The notes below the pieces were generated by a model. The model was not told the DNA's origin. It worked only from the letters and a program-made list of their open reading frames with translations, and ran no database searches. This document shows, in pieces, positions 22,301-33,884 of a stretch of DNA of 64,000 nt. The DNA lies in NCBI GenBank assembly GCA_019914995.1, contig CM034129.1, forward strand, positions 4,353,725 through 4,417,724, written 5' to 3'. This stretch comes from Acanthochlamys bracteata (Eukaryota; Streptophyta; Magnoliopsida; Pandanales; Velloziaceae). The translations under genes and the position numbers were made by a program. How positions within the stretch are numbered: position 1 is the stretch's first letter; each line of letters opens with the position of its first letter.

Positions 22301-25054
22301 ATGCGCGCCACCACCAATCTTCTCTGCTCTAGACTTCTCCGTCTCGCCGCCGCCGTTGATCGCCGCCGCTTCTCGTCTTGCAACTCCTTCTCTCAATTGT
22401 TAACACGTTCCCAGCTCGGTGACCACCATGGCTTCCTCTCTCTGTTCGTCGAAATGTCCAAACAAAAACAGTCATTCTTAAACAAGCAAACCTTCCTACT
22501 ATTTCTGAAAGCATCTTCGGCTTTACAATGCTACAAGTTGACGGCTACCATCCATGGACAGGTACTGAAGCTTGGCTTCTGTGACAATATCGTTGTCGTC
22601 ACTGCGCTTATTGGGGCATTATGCAAGTGCGAGGATGTCGCCAGTGCTCGCTTTCTGTTCGATGAAATGTGTAATAGAGATATAGCGTGCTGGAATGCTA
22701 TGTTATCTGGATATGCTAGGAACGATTGTGTTCATGAGGCTCTGGAGTTATTTCGTAGCATGTGTTTGAAGCCGAATTCACTTACGCTCTCGGTTCTCCT
22801 CAAGGTCTCCTGTTATTTAGACGACATGCAAGTTGGAAGGTCGGTACATGCATATATATGCAGGCATTCTGGTTTCAAATTTGCTGCTGATACGTTTTTA
22901 TACAATTCCCTGATTGTATACTATAAAAGTTGTGGTTGCATTGATCTAGCAGAGAACCTTTTCACAAGGCTTCTAGATAGAGACATAGTTTCTTGGAATG
23001 CCTTGATATCAGGATACGTTCAAAATAATATGCCATGGGCAGCTATAGATGTGTTTCAGTCATTGAGGGAAGATGGAGTTCAGCCAGACCATGTGACATT
23101 CGAGACAGTACTGCATGCATGCGGTCACATCGGCAACGCTGCTAAGAGCAAGGGGTTAATCATTCATGCACTACAGCTTAAAGCGGGTGTTCACCTAGAT
23201 GTTTATTCTGACAATTCTGTTCTGCTCATGTATTGCAAATGCGGAGACGTGGATTCTGGGCAATATTTTTTCAGTAGGATGGAGGAGAAAAATCTTGTGT
23301 CATGGAGTATTCTCATCAATGGTTATGTGAGGGTGATGTATCCCGAGAAGGCCATCGATTTATTTAAGAGTATGCGCTACATTGAACCTGGTATGAGTTC
23401 TGATGTACTAGTTAGTACTTTACATGCTTTTAAGCAAATAGCCTTATTCCCGAAGCAGATTATGTCATTGCATGGATTGGCCATAATATTGGGTTTCGGT
23501 TATGATGCACACATTATAAGTTCTCTGATATCTGCTTATGGTGACTGTTCTGAAGTCACTCTTGCTCATCGTTGCTTGGATAGTGTGGAACGTGGCAGGA
23601 GAAGTTCTACTATTTGTTTGAACGCAATGCTTTCTGTATATGTTCGTCATGGATACTTCTGCAAAGCAATAGATCTTATGCTCCACATGCAGGTTAAGTC
23701 ATGTTCCTTTGATACAGGTACCCTTGTGAATGCTCTGTCTATCTGTATCCAACAACAAGATTTGAAATCAGGCAAGGTCATCCATGCATACATTATCAGG
23801 AATAACTTTGAGTCAGATGTTTTTCTCGGTACATCATTGATGGAGCTATACTCTAGATGTGGCCTTATAAACTCATTGTGCTGGTTGTTCTCGAAGATGC
23901 CACATCGAAATTTGATTTCATGGAATGCCCTCATACATGGTTGTCTCCAGAACGGCTATCCTAGACTTTCACTTAAACTTTTTCATTTGATGCACCAACA
24001 AGATGGATATACACCAGATGCAACATCTTTGGTTGGTTTTCTCGAGGCCGTTGCCAAGAGAGGATACCAGGACGAAGCAAACTACGCACATAAATACCTA
24101 CTGCAATCAGGTTTCATCAACAATGACTTTGTCTCTACTTCACTCATTCGTATGCACTTTAGGTTCCATGACTTTGACAAGGCAAACATGGTGTTTGATA
24201 GAACAAAAAATGTTGGTTCAGTTATGTGGAATACTATGATAGCAGAGTATGCTTATAAAGGTCAGCATGATAAAGCTCTTTCACTATTTTGTCAAATGAA
24301 AAGTAACAATATAAAACCAGATTCAGTTACTGTTCTCTGCCTCCTTAAGGCTTGTATAACTATTACCTATGTTCTATGGGCTCATGCAAATGCAAGTAAG
24401 CTTGGCCATGCATCAAATATAGCTGTGGGGACTGCACTCCTAGATCTATATGCTAAAGGTGGTGATTTAAGCACAGCTAGATTGGTGTTTGATACAATGG
24501 AATCAAAAAATGTAGAAACCTGGAATTCCATGCTTTGTGCATATGCATTGCATGGACTTTCAGAGGAAGCCAACAACCTCTTCATCCAAATGCACAAGTT
24601 AGATATGAGGCCTACTGCAGTCACATTCCTTATCCTTATATCAGCCTGTAGCCACTCTGGTGATATAAAAAAGGGTCAGTACTATTTTGAACTCATGACC
24701 AGGGCTTACTCTTACCCCCAAACGAGAGAACATACTTCCAGCTTTGTTGACCTCCTTGGGCGCAAGGGTCTGGCTAAAGATGCATATATTTTTTTGAAGG
24801 ACTTACCTGCAGAGCCAGGGGAGTGGTCATGGAGTGCACTACTTCAATCCTGTCGAATTCATGGCCACTTTGAAATAGGGCTTGCAGCGGCTGAGAGGCT
24901 GCTTATGCTAGACCCTTCAAACTATGGTCACCATGTGTTGGTTTCAAATATGTTTGCAGAGGCTGGGAGGTGGTCAGATGCGTCTATGGTCAGAACTGAA
25001 TTTGAGAGAACGGGATTTAGAACAGTGCATGGTTGGAGCAAGATGGCAACTTAA
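22301..25054 (+). CDS. PPR protein, PLS class, E subgroup
   Basis: Intronless, 917 residues, as usual for plant PPR genes. A run of P, L and S motifs fills most of the protein; typical signatures are VSWNALISGYVQNN, YNSLIVYYKSCGCIDLAENLF and ETWNSMLCAYALHGLSEEA. The C-terminus (EWSWSALLQSCRIHG, LMLDPSNYGHHVLVSNMFAEAGRW) is an E motif; the protein stops at GWSKMAT, so there is no DYW deaminase domain. PLS-E proteins bind organelle transcripts and guide C-to-U editing with a deaminase supplied in trans (family knowledge). The N-terminus MRATTNLLCSRLLRLAAAVDRRRFSS is basic with RRFSS, suggesting a mitochondrial presequence. The RNA target cannot be read here. No lesions are seen. ATG at 22301 is the first in frame. 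Confidence 0.93.
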   Translation: MRATTNLLCSRLLRLAAAVDRRRFSSCNSFSQLLTRSQLGDHHGFLSLFVEMSKQKQSFLNKQTFLLFLKASSALQCYKLTATIHGQVLKLGFCDNIVVVTALIGALCKCEDVASARFLFDEMCNRDIACWNAMLSGYARNDCVHEALELFRSMCLKPNSLTLSVLLKVSCYLDDMQVGRSVHAYICRHSGFKFAADTFLYNSLIVYYKSCGCIDLAENLFTRLLDRDIVSWNALISGYVQNNMPWAAIDVFQSLREDGVQPDHVTFETVLHACGHIGNAAKSKGLIIHALQLKAGVHLDVYSDNSVLLMYCKCGDVDSGQYFFSRMEEKNLVSWSILINGYVRVMYPEKAIDLFKSMRYIEPGMSSDVLVSTLHAFKQIALFPKQIMSLHGLAIILGFGYDAHIISSLISAYGDCSEVTLAHRCLDSVERGRRSSTICLNAMLSVYVRHGYFCKAIDLMLHMQVKSCSFDTGTLVNALSICIQQQDLKSGKVIHAYIIRNNFESDVFLGTSLMELYSRCGLINSLCWLFSKMPHRNLISWNALIHGCLQNGYPRLSLKLFHLMHQQDGYTPDATSLVGFLEAVAKRGYQDEANYAHKYLLQSGFINNDFVSTSLIRMHFRFHDFDKANMVFDRTKNVGSVMWNTMIAEYAYKGQHDKALSLFCQMKSNNIKPDSVTVLCLLKACITITYVLWAHANASKLGHASNIAVGTALLDLYAKGGDLSTARLVFDTMESKNVETWNSMLCAYALHGLSEEANNLFIQMHKLDMRPTAVTFLILISACSHSGDIKKGQYYFELMTRAYSYPQTREHTSSFVDLLGRKGLAKDAYIFLKDLPAEPGEWSWSALLQSCRIHGHFEIGLAAAERLLMLDPSNYGHHVLVSNMFAEAGRWSDASMVRTEFERTGFRTVHGWSKMAT

Positions 25055-25863
25055 AATAATTCAAGAAACATACTTCTTGAGGAAACTTTCTTTCATGTGA
25101 TAACATCTGCATCTATAATATTGTTCCTTGCTTTTTGCAAAAAAATCTTGGAAAGAAACATTGAGCTCTGCTGACAAGCATTTCTTTCTTCCAAGGTATC
25201 GCATTCTTTTTATTAAAATTTAAGATTTTAAATTCGTAAGATTTTTTTAAAGCAAATTATGAAGCATGATTTGCAGATTGCTGATGGGCGCAAAGCATCC
25301 TGGCACAAAAATCCTGCTGAAGTTTGCCTCTTTTGGTACATAAGTAATATTTTTCTCATTTGAAAATCTATACGATATGCATGACTAGCATATGAATTGC
25401 AGGTTAAATACTAATTACCAAAGCACTGTTCTTAAAACCATAGTCAGTAACTTGCACATCTTGCTGCAAATATGCATCCCCATGGTCAAAAGACCTGCTT
25501 CTTTGTTTTTGCATAATGAAAGCACTAATGCTAGTTTCAATTGCTGGTTAGTCAGTGTGATGCTTTCTATAGCATTCCAAATGACGTCTATATCATTCCA
25601 GTACATGTACATGCAGATCTGTGCACATTCTCACTTTTATATATAGACCTGCATAACAAAATATATGTATTTTCTTATCATTAGATTTTCTAGTTATATT
25701 AAATTCAAAGGCTCAGATATTCCAAGCCTGATAGCTTGGAGATTCGTAATAATCTAATGGATGGTAGCCAAATCTATTTTCCATACTGATATTCAAATTT
25801 ATCACCTATCACGCAGGCGATTTCCAGCCACCACCATAGAAGCACTCTCATGTGTTATGCTGA
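25055..25863. other. 3' flank of the PPR gene
   Basis: AT-rich with short open frames in both directions that look random. The first 100-200 bases are probably the 3' UTR. No gene recognised. Confidence 0.4.
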
Positions 25864-25960
25864 TAACTAAAAATATGAAAAAATTGCCACAGGGTATCTA
25901 ACTATGATCCTCCACCACCACCACCATTATCCTTGTGGCAATTCTTCATATTTTTAGTTA
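25864..25960. other. Long inverted repeat (hairpin), arms about 30 bases
   Basis: Left arm 25864-25893 (TAACTAAAAATATGAA then AAAATTGCCACAGG) and right arm 25931-25960 are reverse complements except for about one bulge and one or two mismatches. The loop is about 37 bases and contains a CCACCA repeat. The size fits a foldback transcript, a small MITE or a palindromic insertion scar. Confidence 0.75.
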
Positions 25961-28900
25961 TATACCGTGACTTGTGTATAGTTAGATGCATTTTCATGGT
26001 TTTTGAACTATGAATTAATATGTCAAAACAATCAGGAAAACAGAGGTCATTCTGCAATTAGTCAAGACGTTATTTCCTGTACTTTATTGAACAATATTTA
26101 TTTGAGCTTATGAATCTCATGATGTTTTTTGCAGGGAGAATGGACAAACTCATTCCCTTTGGTCCAGGAGCATAACATACATAACGTAAGCTTTGCATGT
26201 CACAATCTGGATCTGTTGCAAAGTGGATTATAACCTATAGGCTCCTTGCATGCGGCCTAGATTTGGCTGTAAGTTAGGTAAGATTGGCTAAGGTTGCGTT
26301 ACTCCTTACTTGACCTTGACCAAACCCAATAGATTATAAAAGAATAAAAGGTAGTAGGGGAAGTATGGGTTAAAAATGCATATCATTAACTACATATCAG
26401 TGTGCTAAATTAAATTGTATATTTAGGATATCCGAAGTATGCATGCTGTTAAGGCCTTTTTCTCTCCTGTAAGTTGCTCTACTCAATGTGTTATACTTCT
26501 ATTTAATCAGAATTTGATCCAAATTCCTCTTGATACACAAAAAGAAACGATTGGTTTGACCCAAACTCAAATAAGAAGATTGTTTACCCTTATAGATCAA
26601 GTGCACTTGAAGTAGAACACTTAGCTGATCCCTGAACCTGGTAGCAAAAAAAATCTAACTCTAAGGTTAGCTTTTCCGCTTTTTTTTTTTTTTTTTTTTT
26701 TTTTTTTTGTTTTTTGTTTTTTTGTTTTTGTGCATCAGCTTTCACAAAATGGACATTTTTTTAAAGAAATTGGTGCAAGCCAGACTCTGGTTCTGATTTA
26801 GTTGGGTGTACTTCTGATCCAATCTGTTGGTAGTTGCAGCAAGACTCAGTTATTTAGGGCCCACTTGGTTTTGATTTTTTATGAATGTATGTTTTTTCTT
26901 TGAGGTTTATTATCTCTGAGCTTTTTCACACTTCTAGAATCTATTGGTTTTCTCTCAAAGAGTTAGTAACACTGCTTGAAACTTCTCTTAGAAGTTCTGA
27001 CATTTCTTGTAGCAATAAATCATGGTTATCTATCTTCGTCTTATTGTTTTTTAAACGTTTCTTTTTTGTCTGCAGCGGGATGATAGTTGAGTCTCCATCT
27101 CTGAGTATTCGCCACAATTATCAGAGAAGCAGAAGAGAATGGCCAATTTAACACTACAGTTCAGGTATTGTAATTATTGTAACCACCGATGCTTTGTTTC
27201 CATGAATTTGGGACATAATTCTATATCCTGTAAAGTATTTTCTTGGCACCTCTCATGTACAGGATATGTGGAAATTCAAATTGGATATTAGATTTCCACT
27301 AACTGATGGTGCTTGCATCAAGGAAGGTGGATCTGAGTCCAAAGGCCACTTCAGTAGTATGTATACTGGAATCTCCAGCATATCCAAGGAATTCAATGAG
27401 CAGGAAGATTCTAACGCAAATGTAAAACTTTTAGGAACTATTTTTGAACGCTGAGATAGAAATAAGATATAAGGTAGCCTTGGAGTTGTACATCCTGTTT
27501 ACTTGCATAGGAACAAATATAATTTTCAAACATAAACTGCTATCACTGTCCATATTATTGCACTTGCAACAGCCTGGCCCTAACTTGAAGATTCCATCGA
27601 ACAGCTAACAAGCCATGCGTAGTTAATTTTGCATGACTAAGCTGATTAATTTGGATACAATTGGCCCAGCTGACCCATTGTTCTCTTGGAGACGTACTAG
27701 ATTTATGATACTTGAACTTAAGGTGGGGAAAAAGGCTGGTGGTTTTGGGAGATTCTTATATACTTTTGGCATTAGCAGGATACTATACGGTTGCCAGCCA
27801 AGATATTCTTGGTCATGATCATGAAGTTGAATCTGCTCAAACTGATATGTTGGTGATTTAATAAATTTCCAATATATTTTCCTGCAGCAATGCTTGCATC
27901 CTAACTAGGTTTGTCTGATAACGTATCTTGCATGGGACCTGTCTCCTAACTGCCTTACATATTGGCTCCATTAATACTGTGCGGAGAACAACGCTGGTTT
28001 GTGAGTTATTTGCTGATTATTATTCTACTGAATAGAAGAACATGTTTTCAAGATTATAATTGACTATGCATAAGAAAGTCTGTTAAACGCCATGTGACAC
28101 AGATGATTGTTAACTCAAGTGCATGCGGGATCATGTCTACATATTTTGACATAGGTAGAGTCTTAATTAGGTCATTATTTTTATGCCAAATGCTTTCCAA
28201 TTCCTGAGATCAACGTATGTTTTCTAGTATTTGTGAATCTTTAGTCTACTACCTTGAAGCATGTAAGTTGGGACATATCAGAATTATGGATTTCTGTTTG
28301 TAGAGATGATAAAACAAGGAAGAAGAAACACTTCGTCTAAAACACAAGTTCATGCATTAATGGTTATTTGTAATAGAATGGCATGCATATAATAGTACGC
28401 ATGACGCCGGGTTTGATAGAATTGATCAGTTTTCACTAAGAGGTAAATAGAAGTAAAATTCACAAGCAATAGATCGTAGAGGTTACTCACTTCATGTGCA
28501 TACATGAAATCAAGAGTCTACTCTGAAGCTTTATATATTATTGTCCATATTGAACGCATTAAACTGTAGGGAACGCATTAAACTCTGGAACACAAATAGT
28601 GTTCAACTTTCTTTCAATAGCATATTTTCTGTAAATGTTCACACAATAATACAGGTTAAACTATAACTACTAGAATCTTAGTGGTATAGGCATAAGCTAG
28701 AAGATCCCGTTTTCTCTGAACATATAGACTATGTTACATCACTGTCTACTACAAATTGCAGACAATTCATTTTTTAGATTACTGAAGGGGCCTATCACAC
28801 AGTTCGCAACTAATTTAGATCTAGAAATTTATCTCAAGCAAGAGCTTCATAGATGCTAAACATTAGTTGCTACATCAAAGTAGAAGTACTTGCTAGTTTT

Positions 28901-29047
28901 TATACGGAGTCTCTATTTAGTATTACAGCTACGAACGCATCACAACCATAAGATAAATATATAAATAATGATGATCAAAGTTTCACTTGGGATATACATA
29001 CAATTGGCATCCGAACTGACGGGAACCCTTGGACAGGATCCTAGCAG
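25961..29047. other. Long region without a recognisable gene
   Basis: About 3 kb with scattered small open frames. Notable parts: a run of 29 T at 26680-26708 followed by interrupted T runs; an open frame at 27266-27454 (ATG at 27266, MWKFKLDIRFPLTDG...) preceded by a CAG-like acceptor context, not recognised; and several AG and GT signals near 26150 and 27075 that could be UTR exons. I cannot support a gene. Confidence 0.35.
26680..26708. repeat. Poly(T) tract
   Basis: Uninterrupted run of 29 T followed by GTTTTTTGTTTTTTTG. It could be the poly(A) tail of a minus-strand retrocopy or simply a homopolymer; no coding sequence is seen next to it on the minus strand. Confidence 0.7.
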
Positions 29048-29067
29048 TGACAGAAGAGAGGGAGCAT
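29048..29067 (-). promoter_or_regulatory. miR156/157 target site in SPL 3' UTR
   Basis: The plus strand reads TGACAGAAGAGAGGGAGCAT, equal to miR156 except at miRNA positions 14 and 20, so the minus-strand SPL mRNA pairs perfectly over miRNA positions 1-13, including the cleavage point. It starts 10 bases after the SPL stop codon. The short SPL3/4/5 clade carries its miR156 site in the 3' UTR, as here. Confidence 0.9.
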
Positions 29068-29077
29068 GGTGAAGTGC

Positions 29078-30948
29078 TTATCGGATCTGGAAATGCTTAA
29101 AGCTTGAATTTCCAGGAAGGCTTATCGGCGTCCTTCCACCTGGATCTGCCTGCCTGCAGCCTTTCGAGTCTTCTCCTTGAGATTCGGCGGACATCTTCCT
29201 CCGCCGCTCATTGTGGCCAGCCAAACGCCTGCGGCAGCTTCTCTTTGAATCATCAAACTCCGAGAGCTCATGAAACCTGGACAGGACATATAAAAGCACA
29301 AATTTACTTGGACAAAACTTGGACCCAAATTTTGGATACAAAGCCAACCATCATGATTGCCAATGCCCGCAAAAAAGATAGCTGCTCTTTTCCTAACGCC
29401 CATAGCATGCACATTGATCTACACATATCTCCAATTAGTTCTACATATAGCTAGGTCTCACAATTCACATAACTATCACGTCAGGAAGAACTTGATATGA
29501 AAGTTATGGATACCAAGCCAAGCCTCATGGTTTCAGATGCACGCAAAAATGATACGTTCTCTTTCCTAAGCCCATAGCATGCACAATCTATACATACACC
29601 CAAATAATTCTTCTTGATAATATACATATATATATAAATCTAAAAACCAAATTCGTTTTTCAAAAACTTTTGAAAGAATTTCTTCGTTTTTAAAAATATA
29701 GGTCTCACAATTCACATAATCGAGGTAGCGAAATGTTTCCATGCCTGCGGTTAATTATAGGATAAGTTTTTGGACTGGTAAAGAAAAACTTCACTGCACA
29801 TAAATTTTAAAAATTGAAATCTTTTTGAGGAGCATGTGGTTCCATTTAATTAGCAGACTATGAGGGAAGAATTTGCAACTAATGCTAACCAACGATTGAG
29901 TTAATGACAAACTTTGAAGTGGGGTTGGTATGCAGATGCTCATATCATAGAAACAACAAAGAGCAGTTTTACAGAAGAAAGGAATTATGCAAGCCTATTG
30001 CCTTTGGTATAAGAATTAACTACATTTCTCCTCGTCAAATGAGATCCTTAGGATGTGAGAATTAAAACCAGTAACAATTTGCTTACAATGAGCAGAAGAA
30101 AACAGAAAGCCAGAAAAAGCTGAAGCAAACTTCTTTTGCAAGATTCACATGAATTTCCAGAATCCATAATCTCCCACAGTCTAAACAGAAGAACATCACA
30201 GAAGAAAACAAAAAAAACAACATAGCAATTGCTGATAGTTTTTGGTCCCTAATTGACCCCACAAACAAACCACCCCAGCTATTAAAAGCTTGGGACAAAC
30301 AAGGTTTTGCAGATTCTAGAAAACCATAATAGCTACTACCATACAATGTAAGATAGTTGACAACTGTCCATTCTGGCTTTCATGAATTTAGTGTTCTTTA
30401 GAAACATAACTAACTAATTGTGCCTGCAATCCCGTTCAGGATACTTCATGAGTTTATAGCTAATTAGAACTGTAGGTTTCAAAGTTAAGAGAACTAATAA
30501 TATATTTATATATAGGAAGAAAAAAAAGAAAAGAATAACATTACCTGCTGCATTGCTGGCAGAACCTTTGCCGAAGTCCGGCAACGACAACAGCAGCAGC
30601 TTTGGAGTGCTGCTCGCAGACCTTATGCCGGCGATGATACCGCTTCGCCTCAGTGAGATCCGCCGTGCACTTCTCTGCTTGGCAACACGGCTGCACCGTT
30701 CCCCCTCCTACTCCACCTCCTCCTCCTCCCTTCCTAACAGAAGCGGCAGCAGAAGATGAAGCACAAGCAGAAGCGGAGACGGAGTAAGACCGCTTTTTCT
30801 TTTCTTCTTCTTCTCCGGCAGCAGCAGCGGCGGCGGCGGCAGCAGCAACGACAGCTATAGATAAGCAACCTTCATCGTCATCGTTGATGGGTTTCTCCTT
30901 CTCTTTGTTGCCTGCCGTGTTGCTGCTGCTTCGCTGCTGCTTCTCCAT
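29078..30948 (-). CDS. SPL: Squamosa promoter-binding-like (SPL) transcription factor, short SPL3/4/5 type
   Basis: Two coding exons on the minus strand, 30545-30948 and 29078-29276, giving 200 residues. The SBP domain spans about residues 88-163: first zinc site [26 protein letters not shown], second site [21 protein letters not shown], then the nuclear signal [13 protein letters not shown]. The intron splits the domain after QQCSR, the conserved position in SPL genes. SBP proteins bind GTAC cores and, under miR156 control, time phase change and flowering. Upstream lie poly-Ala (CAG/GCC repeats), Ser/Ala and poly-Gly stretches of low complexity. Three extra residues (AAVV against the usual APVV region) lie near the second zinc site. 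The chosen start is the MEKQQRS ATG at 30946-30948; an in-frame ATG at 31069-31071 would add 41 hydrophobic residues. Confidence 0.93.
29331..29720. repeat. Direct duplication inside the SPL intron
   Basis: Unit 1 (about 29331-29475) and unit 2 (about 29503-29725) share, in order, GGATAC(A/C)AAGCCAA, CATG...GC(C/A)CGCAAAAA, CCCATAGCATGCACA and TAGGTCTCACAATTCACATAA. Unit 2 contains about 75 extra bases, AT-rich, before its final block. Both lie in the single intron of SPL. Confidence 0.7.
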
Positions 30949-31071
30949 GAGTAGTGTGATAGAAATTGCAGAGGGGAGTAAGAAGAAAAAGAAGAAATGA
31001 AACAGAGAAATAAAAAGAAGAGCAGAAGAAAGGGGGTAGTGGTGGGTGAGTGAGGACCACAACAACAACAT
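30949..31071 (-). other. Open, in-frame leader of SPL encoding a hydrophobic stretch
   Basis: From the ATG at 31069-31071 the frame stays open for 41 codons directly into the SPL start at 30948. The encoded stretch is very hydrophobic ([19 protein letters not shown]). It could be untranslated CT-rich leader that happens to be open, or an alternative N-terminus. A hydrophobic N-terminus would be odd on a nuclear factor, so the downstream ATG is preferred. Confidence 0.4.
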
Positions 31072-33079
31072 GTTAAAAGAAAATGTTTTTTGTTTGCATA
31101 ATATTAAGTTTTTGTGTTTTGTTTGGATCCTTGATCGAATCGACTACCGGCAGGCAGTGGGTGATCAACTGCTGCAGTTGAAATCTTGAAATTGAAAGCA
31201 CAATGAATCATTCGTATTGTAAACAGTTAGAAACAAGAGAACAGAACTGAAGCAAACCCCACAAACACTATTGCGCAACTGTAAAAAGTGAACATGTAGG
31301 AACACTCATGCGGCGCGCGTTTTATGTGTATGCGTCTTTTTAATTAAGAATTAAAAGTGTAGGACAGGTTTTAGAACACATGTTGAAGGTTTTTTTTCCC
31401 CCTAAACTGAGGAGCTTAATTAGAGGGATTTTGTCTACAATAACTTCATTTTGAGCTAATATAAACATCAATGGACAGTAAAAGTTTTTGACAGTTCTAT
31501 AATGGCAGTAAAGGATTGGCCCATAAAAAATTGTTGTCCTATATTATTGATATGCATTTTAGTTTTGCGGACCACATTAACTAGTGATACTACAGCTAGC
31601 TAGGCACGCCACTATTGATGTTATAACCGTGCGATTCACATGAGATTCCTCGCACACAGACAGGAGTCAGGAGTGACTTTTTATCCAAACACAGCGGTGA
31701 AAATGAAAAAAAAAAAAGAGAACTGCTGCAAATCCAATCAGTGACACAGTAACAACACCGACGCTAGTAAATAGAAAGTGAGAAAAAGTTTCGATGGAGC
31801 CACTTGAAAATCGACACGAAAGGGAGTGTGGTACGTGTACTCGCGATTGCGTCCTTTCTGCAAACTGCACTACTCTACTGCAAAGAGATTGATGGAACGT
31901 GGGTGGACTCTCTCTCTCTCTCTCTTTCTTTTGTGTAAACTTCTGTAAAGTCTTTTTTAAAATTTTGTATCGGTAGTGTACTAGTTACACGAGCATCATC
32001 AAATCACTGCTATTGATCAATAAAAACTAATTTCAAAATAATAATTAAAATATATTATTTAAATTCAGAAAAAATACAGTTACGTGGCACCTAAAATGTA
32101 TTCTAAGATTTATTAATTTTAATATTTCAAAATAATTTCTATGTAAATTTTATATTTTTTACTAATATATTCACTTTTAAAATTTTCTTATCTTAAAATT
32201 TACTTTGAGTAAGTAAACTCAGTGTGTGGAGTCCAACTGATTAGAATTCAGAAGCATGAAACATGACAAACGAAAATTTTATCAACAACAAAACTCGTAA
32301 TTCAACAATATAAGTAAGCCTAATAAAATCTATCTATAACATAATCAAATTATCTATGTGCATATTGAGGTAGTATGATATATAATCGATTCAACAAAAA
32401 AATTTTTATATCTCTTCATATTCCATTCATACAACAATATATATAAATAAAAAGAATCAAATTATCTATTACTACATAATTTCCTTGTAAATCACAGATT
32501 ACATGCTACTATACTAGTTGATCATGTATAGGTAAAAACATGATCATTAAGGCTCTTCACTAAACATGCACATGATAATGAATGAATATTTAGCATGTAA
32601 CTATCAAAATATAAGAAAAAAAATGATACGTGATTTATAACATAATCACAAACATAACCTAAGAATAAACGTTTAATCAGTTCAGATAGATCTTTAGCCT
32701 TAAAACCTAACCAGCATGAAATATTTAGCATATAAAAACAAATAGCTTGGAAGTGTTACAAGGCCCAAAGATATTTGTGAACCTGTAGGCTCTAATCACT
32801 TGGGCCTAGCCCATTCTAGAAAAGGCTTGAGGCAATCAAGCCCCCTACACCAAAGAGAAATCTCTCTGAACGGCTATGGCCGAACTTCATTTACGGTTTT
32901 AAAGTGAATTTTAAGTAAATTTTTAGAAATAGTACTGTTAAAAGTAAGTTAAATTTTTATATTTTTTTATAATTGAAAGTGAGTTAGAATTGAATTTTTA
33001 TATTTTTTGGTGTTTGAAAGTAAAATATTAAAAGTACAAGGAAGTTAATTTTTTGGTGAAAAAAACACACCATACTAAT
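31072..33079. other. Intergenic region upstream of SPL
   Basis: The SPL promoter should lie at the start of this stretch. A CT dinucleotide tract sits at about 31908-31926. Sequence from about 31980 is AT-rich with no long open frames. Around 32880-33060 there are short repeats of GTAAAATTTTTATATTTTTT type. No gene recognised. Confidence 0.45.
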
Positions 33080-33322
33080 ACGTTTACCTACCACTTAAAT
33101 TTTATTCTTTTCAAACATACTTTTAATATAAATAAAAAAATAATTTAAAATAATTTTTTTATCAAATTTATTTTTAAATTTAATTTTTAAATTTACTACT
33201 AATACAAAATTAATATAAACAATTATTTTTTATTAAATAATTTTAATTTTAATTTAATTTTTTAAACTAACTTTCAAATAAATTTAACTCTTTTTTGAAT
33301 TTAACTTAAGATAAACACATCC
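33080..33322. repeat. AT-rich MITE-like element, copy 2
   Basis: Matches the 12426-12640 block: CGTTTACC near the left end, CTTTTAATATAAATAAAAAAATAATTTAAAATAA in the middle, TTTTAATTTTAATTTAATTTTTTAAACTA further on, and GATAAACACATCC at the right end. Non-coding, probably a non-autonomous DNA element. Confidence 0.5.
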
Positions 33323-33884
33323 TAAACTTCCAAGCCTTTTTGCAGTTTGGACTCAAAGAAATGCCAGTAGTAGTTAGATAATTGTAATGAAACTGAAATT
33401 CTATAATCATCTTATACATAATCTATATCGCGATGGACTATTTTAACAAGGAGCAACAAAAGAGAGCTAATGAAGCAGTAGCTTTGTCAAACAATGAAAT
33501 GTCGGTTAAACAAGAAATATAGACATCTAGCATTATTTTTGCTGTCACATGATGGTAATTGGACAACTACCTTGGTTGACAAAGTCGGACTTAAATGTTT
33601 GATTCAACAAAAGAAAAGACCAGCCCAATCAGTTACCTTATTAGCCCAAATCCAATTTTGTCGTTACTACAAGTTGGAACAAATATTTTGTTGGGTAGGG
33701 AAAACGTTAACTGTTGTTTTCCTTTCGCAGGAAGCCACGGATAATGACATGCAGCTGCTATTCCTGAAGACTTTGAAACCAAAACTACTAATGCTAATTG
33801 AATATTTCGCAGTTTCAGAAAATAAATTTCGTCTGTAATTAAGCAAAATTAAAAATCTATTTTCTGAAAAAACAATGCCAAATA
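33323..33884. other. Intergenic, short open frame only
   Basis: A plus frame at 33494-33838 is open for 114 codons with ATG at 33499 region, but it shows no family resemblance. It ends just before the truncated UGT copy. Nothing else is seen. Confidence 0.3.

Noticed and set aside
26680..26708. Poly(A) tail of a retrogene on the minus strand
   Set aside because: No coding similarity or target duplication was found next to the T run.
27266..27454. Small gene with ATG at 27266
   Set aside because: 62 codons, no recognisable family, and no convincing promoter or upstream exon; left as unexplained.
29104..29454. Plus-strand ORF of 116 codons over SPL exon 2
   Set aside because: It is the antisense shadow of the SBP-domain exon.
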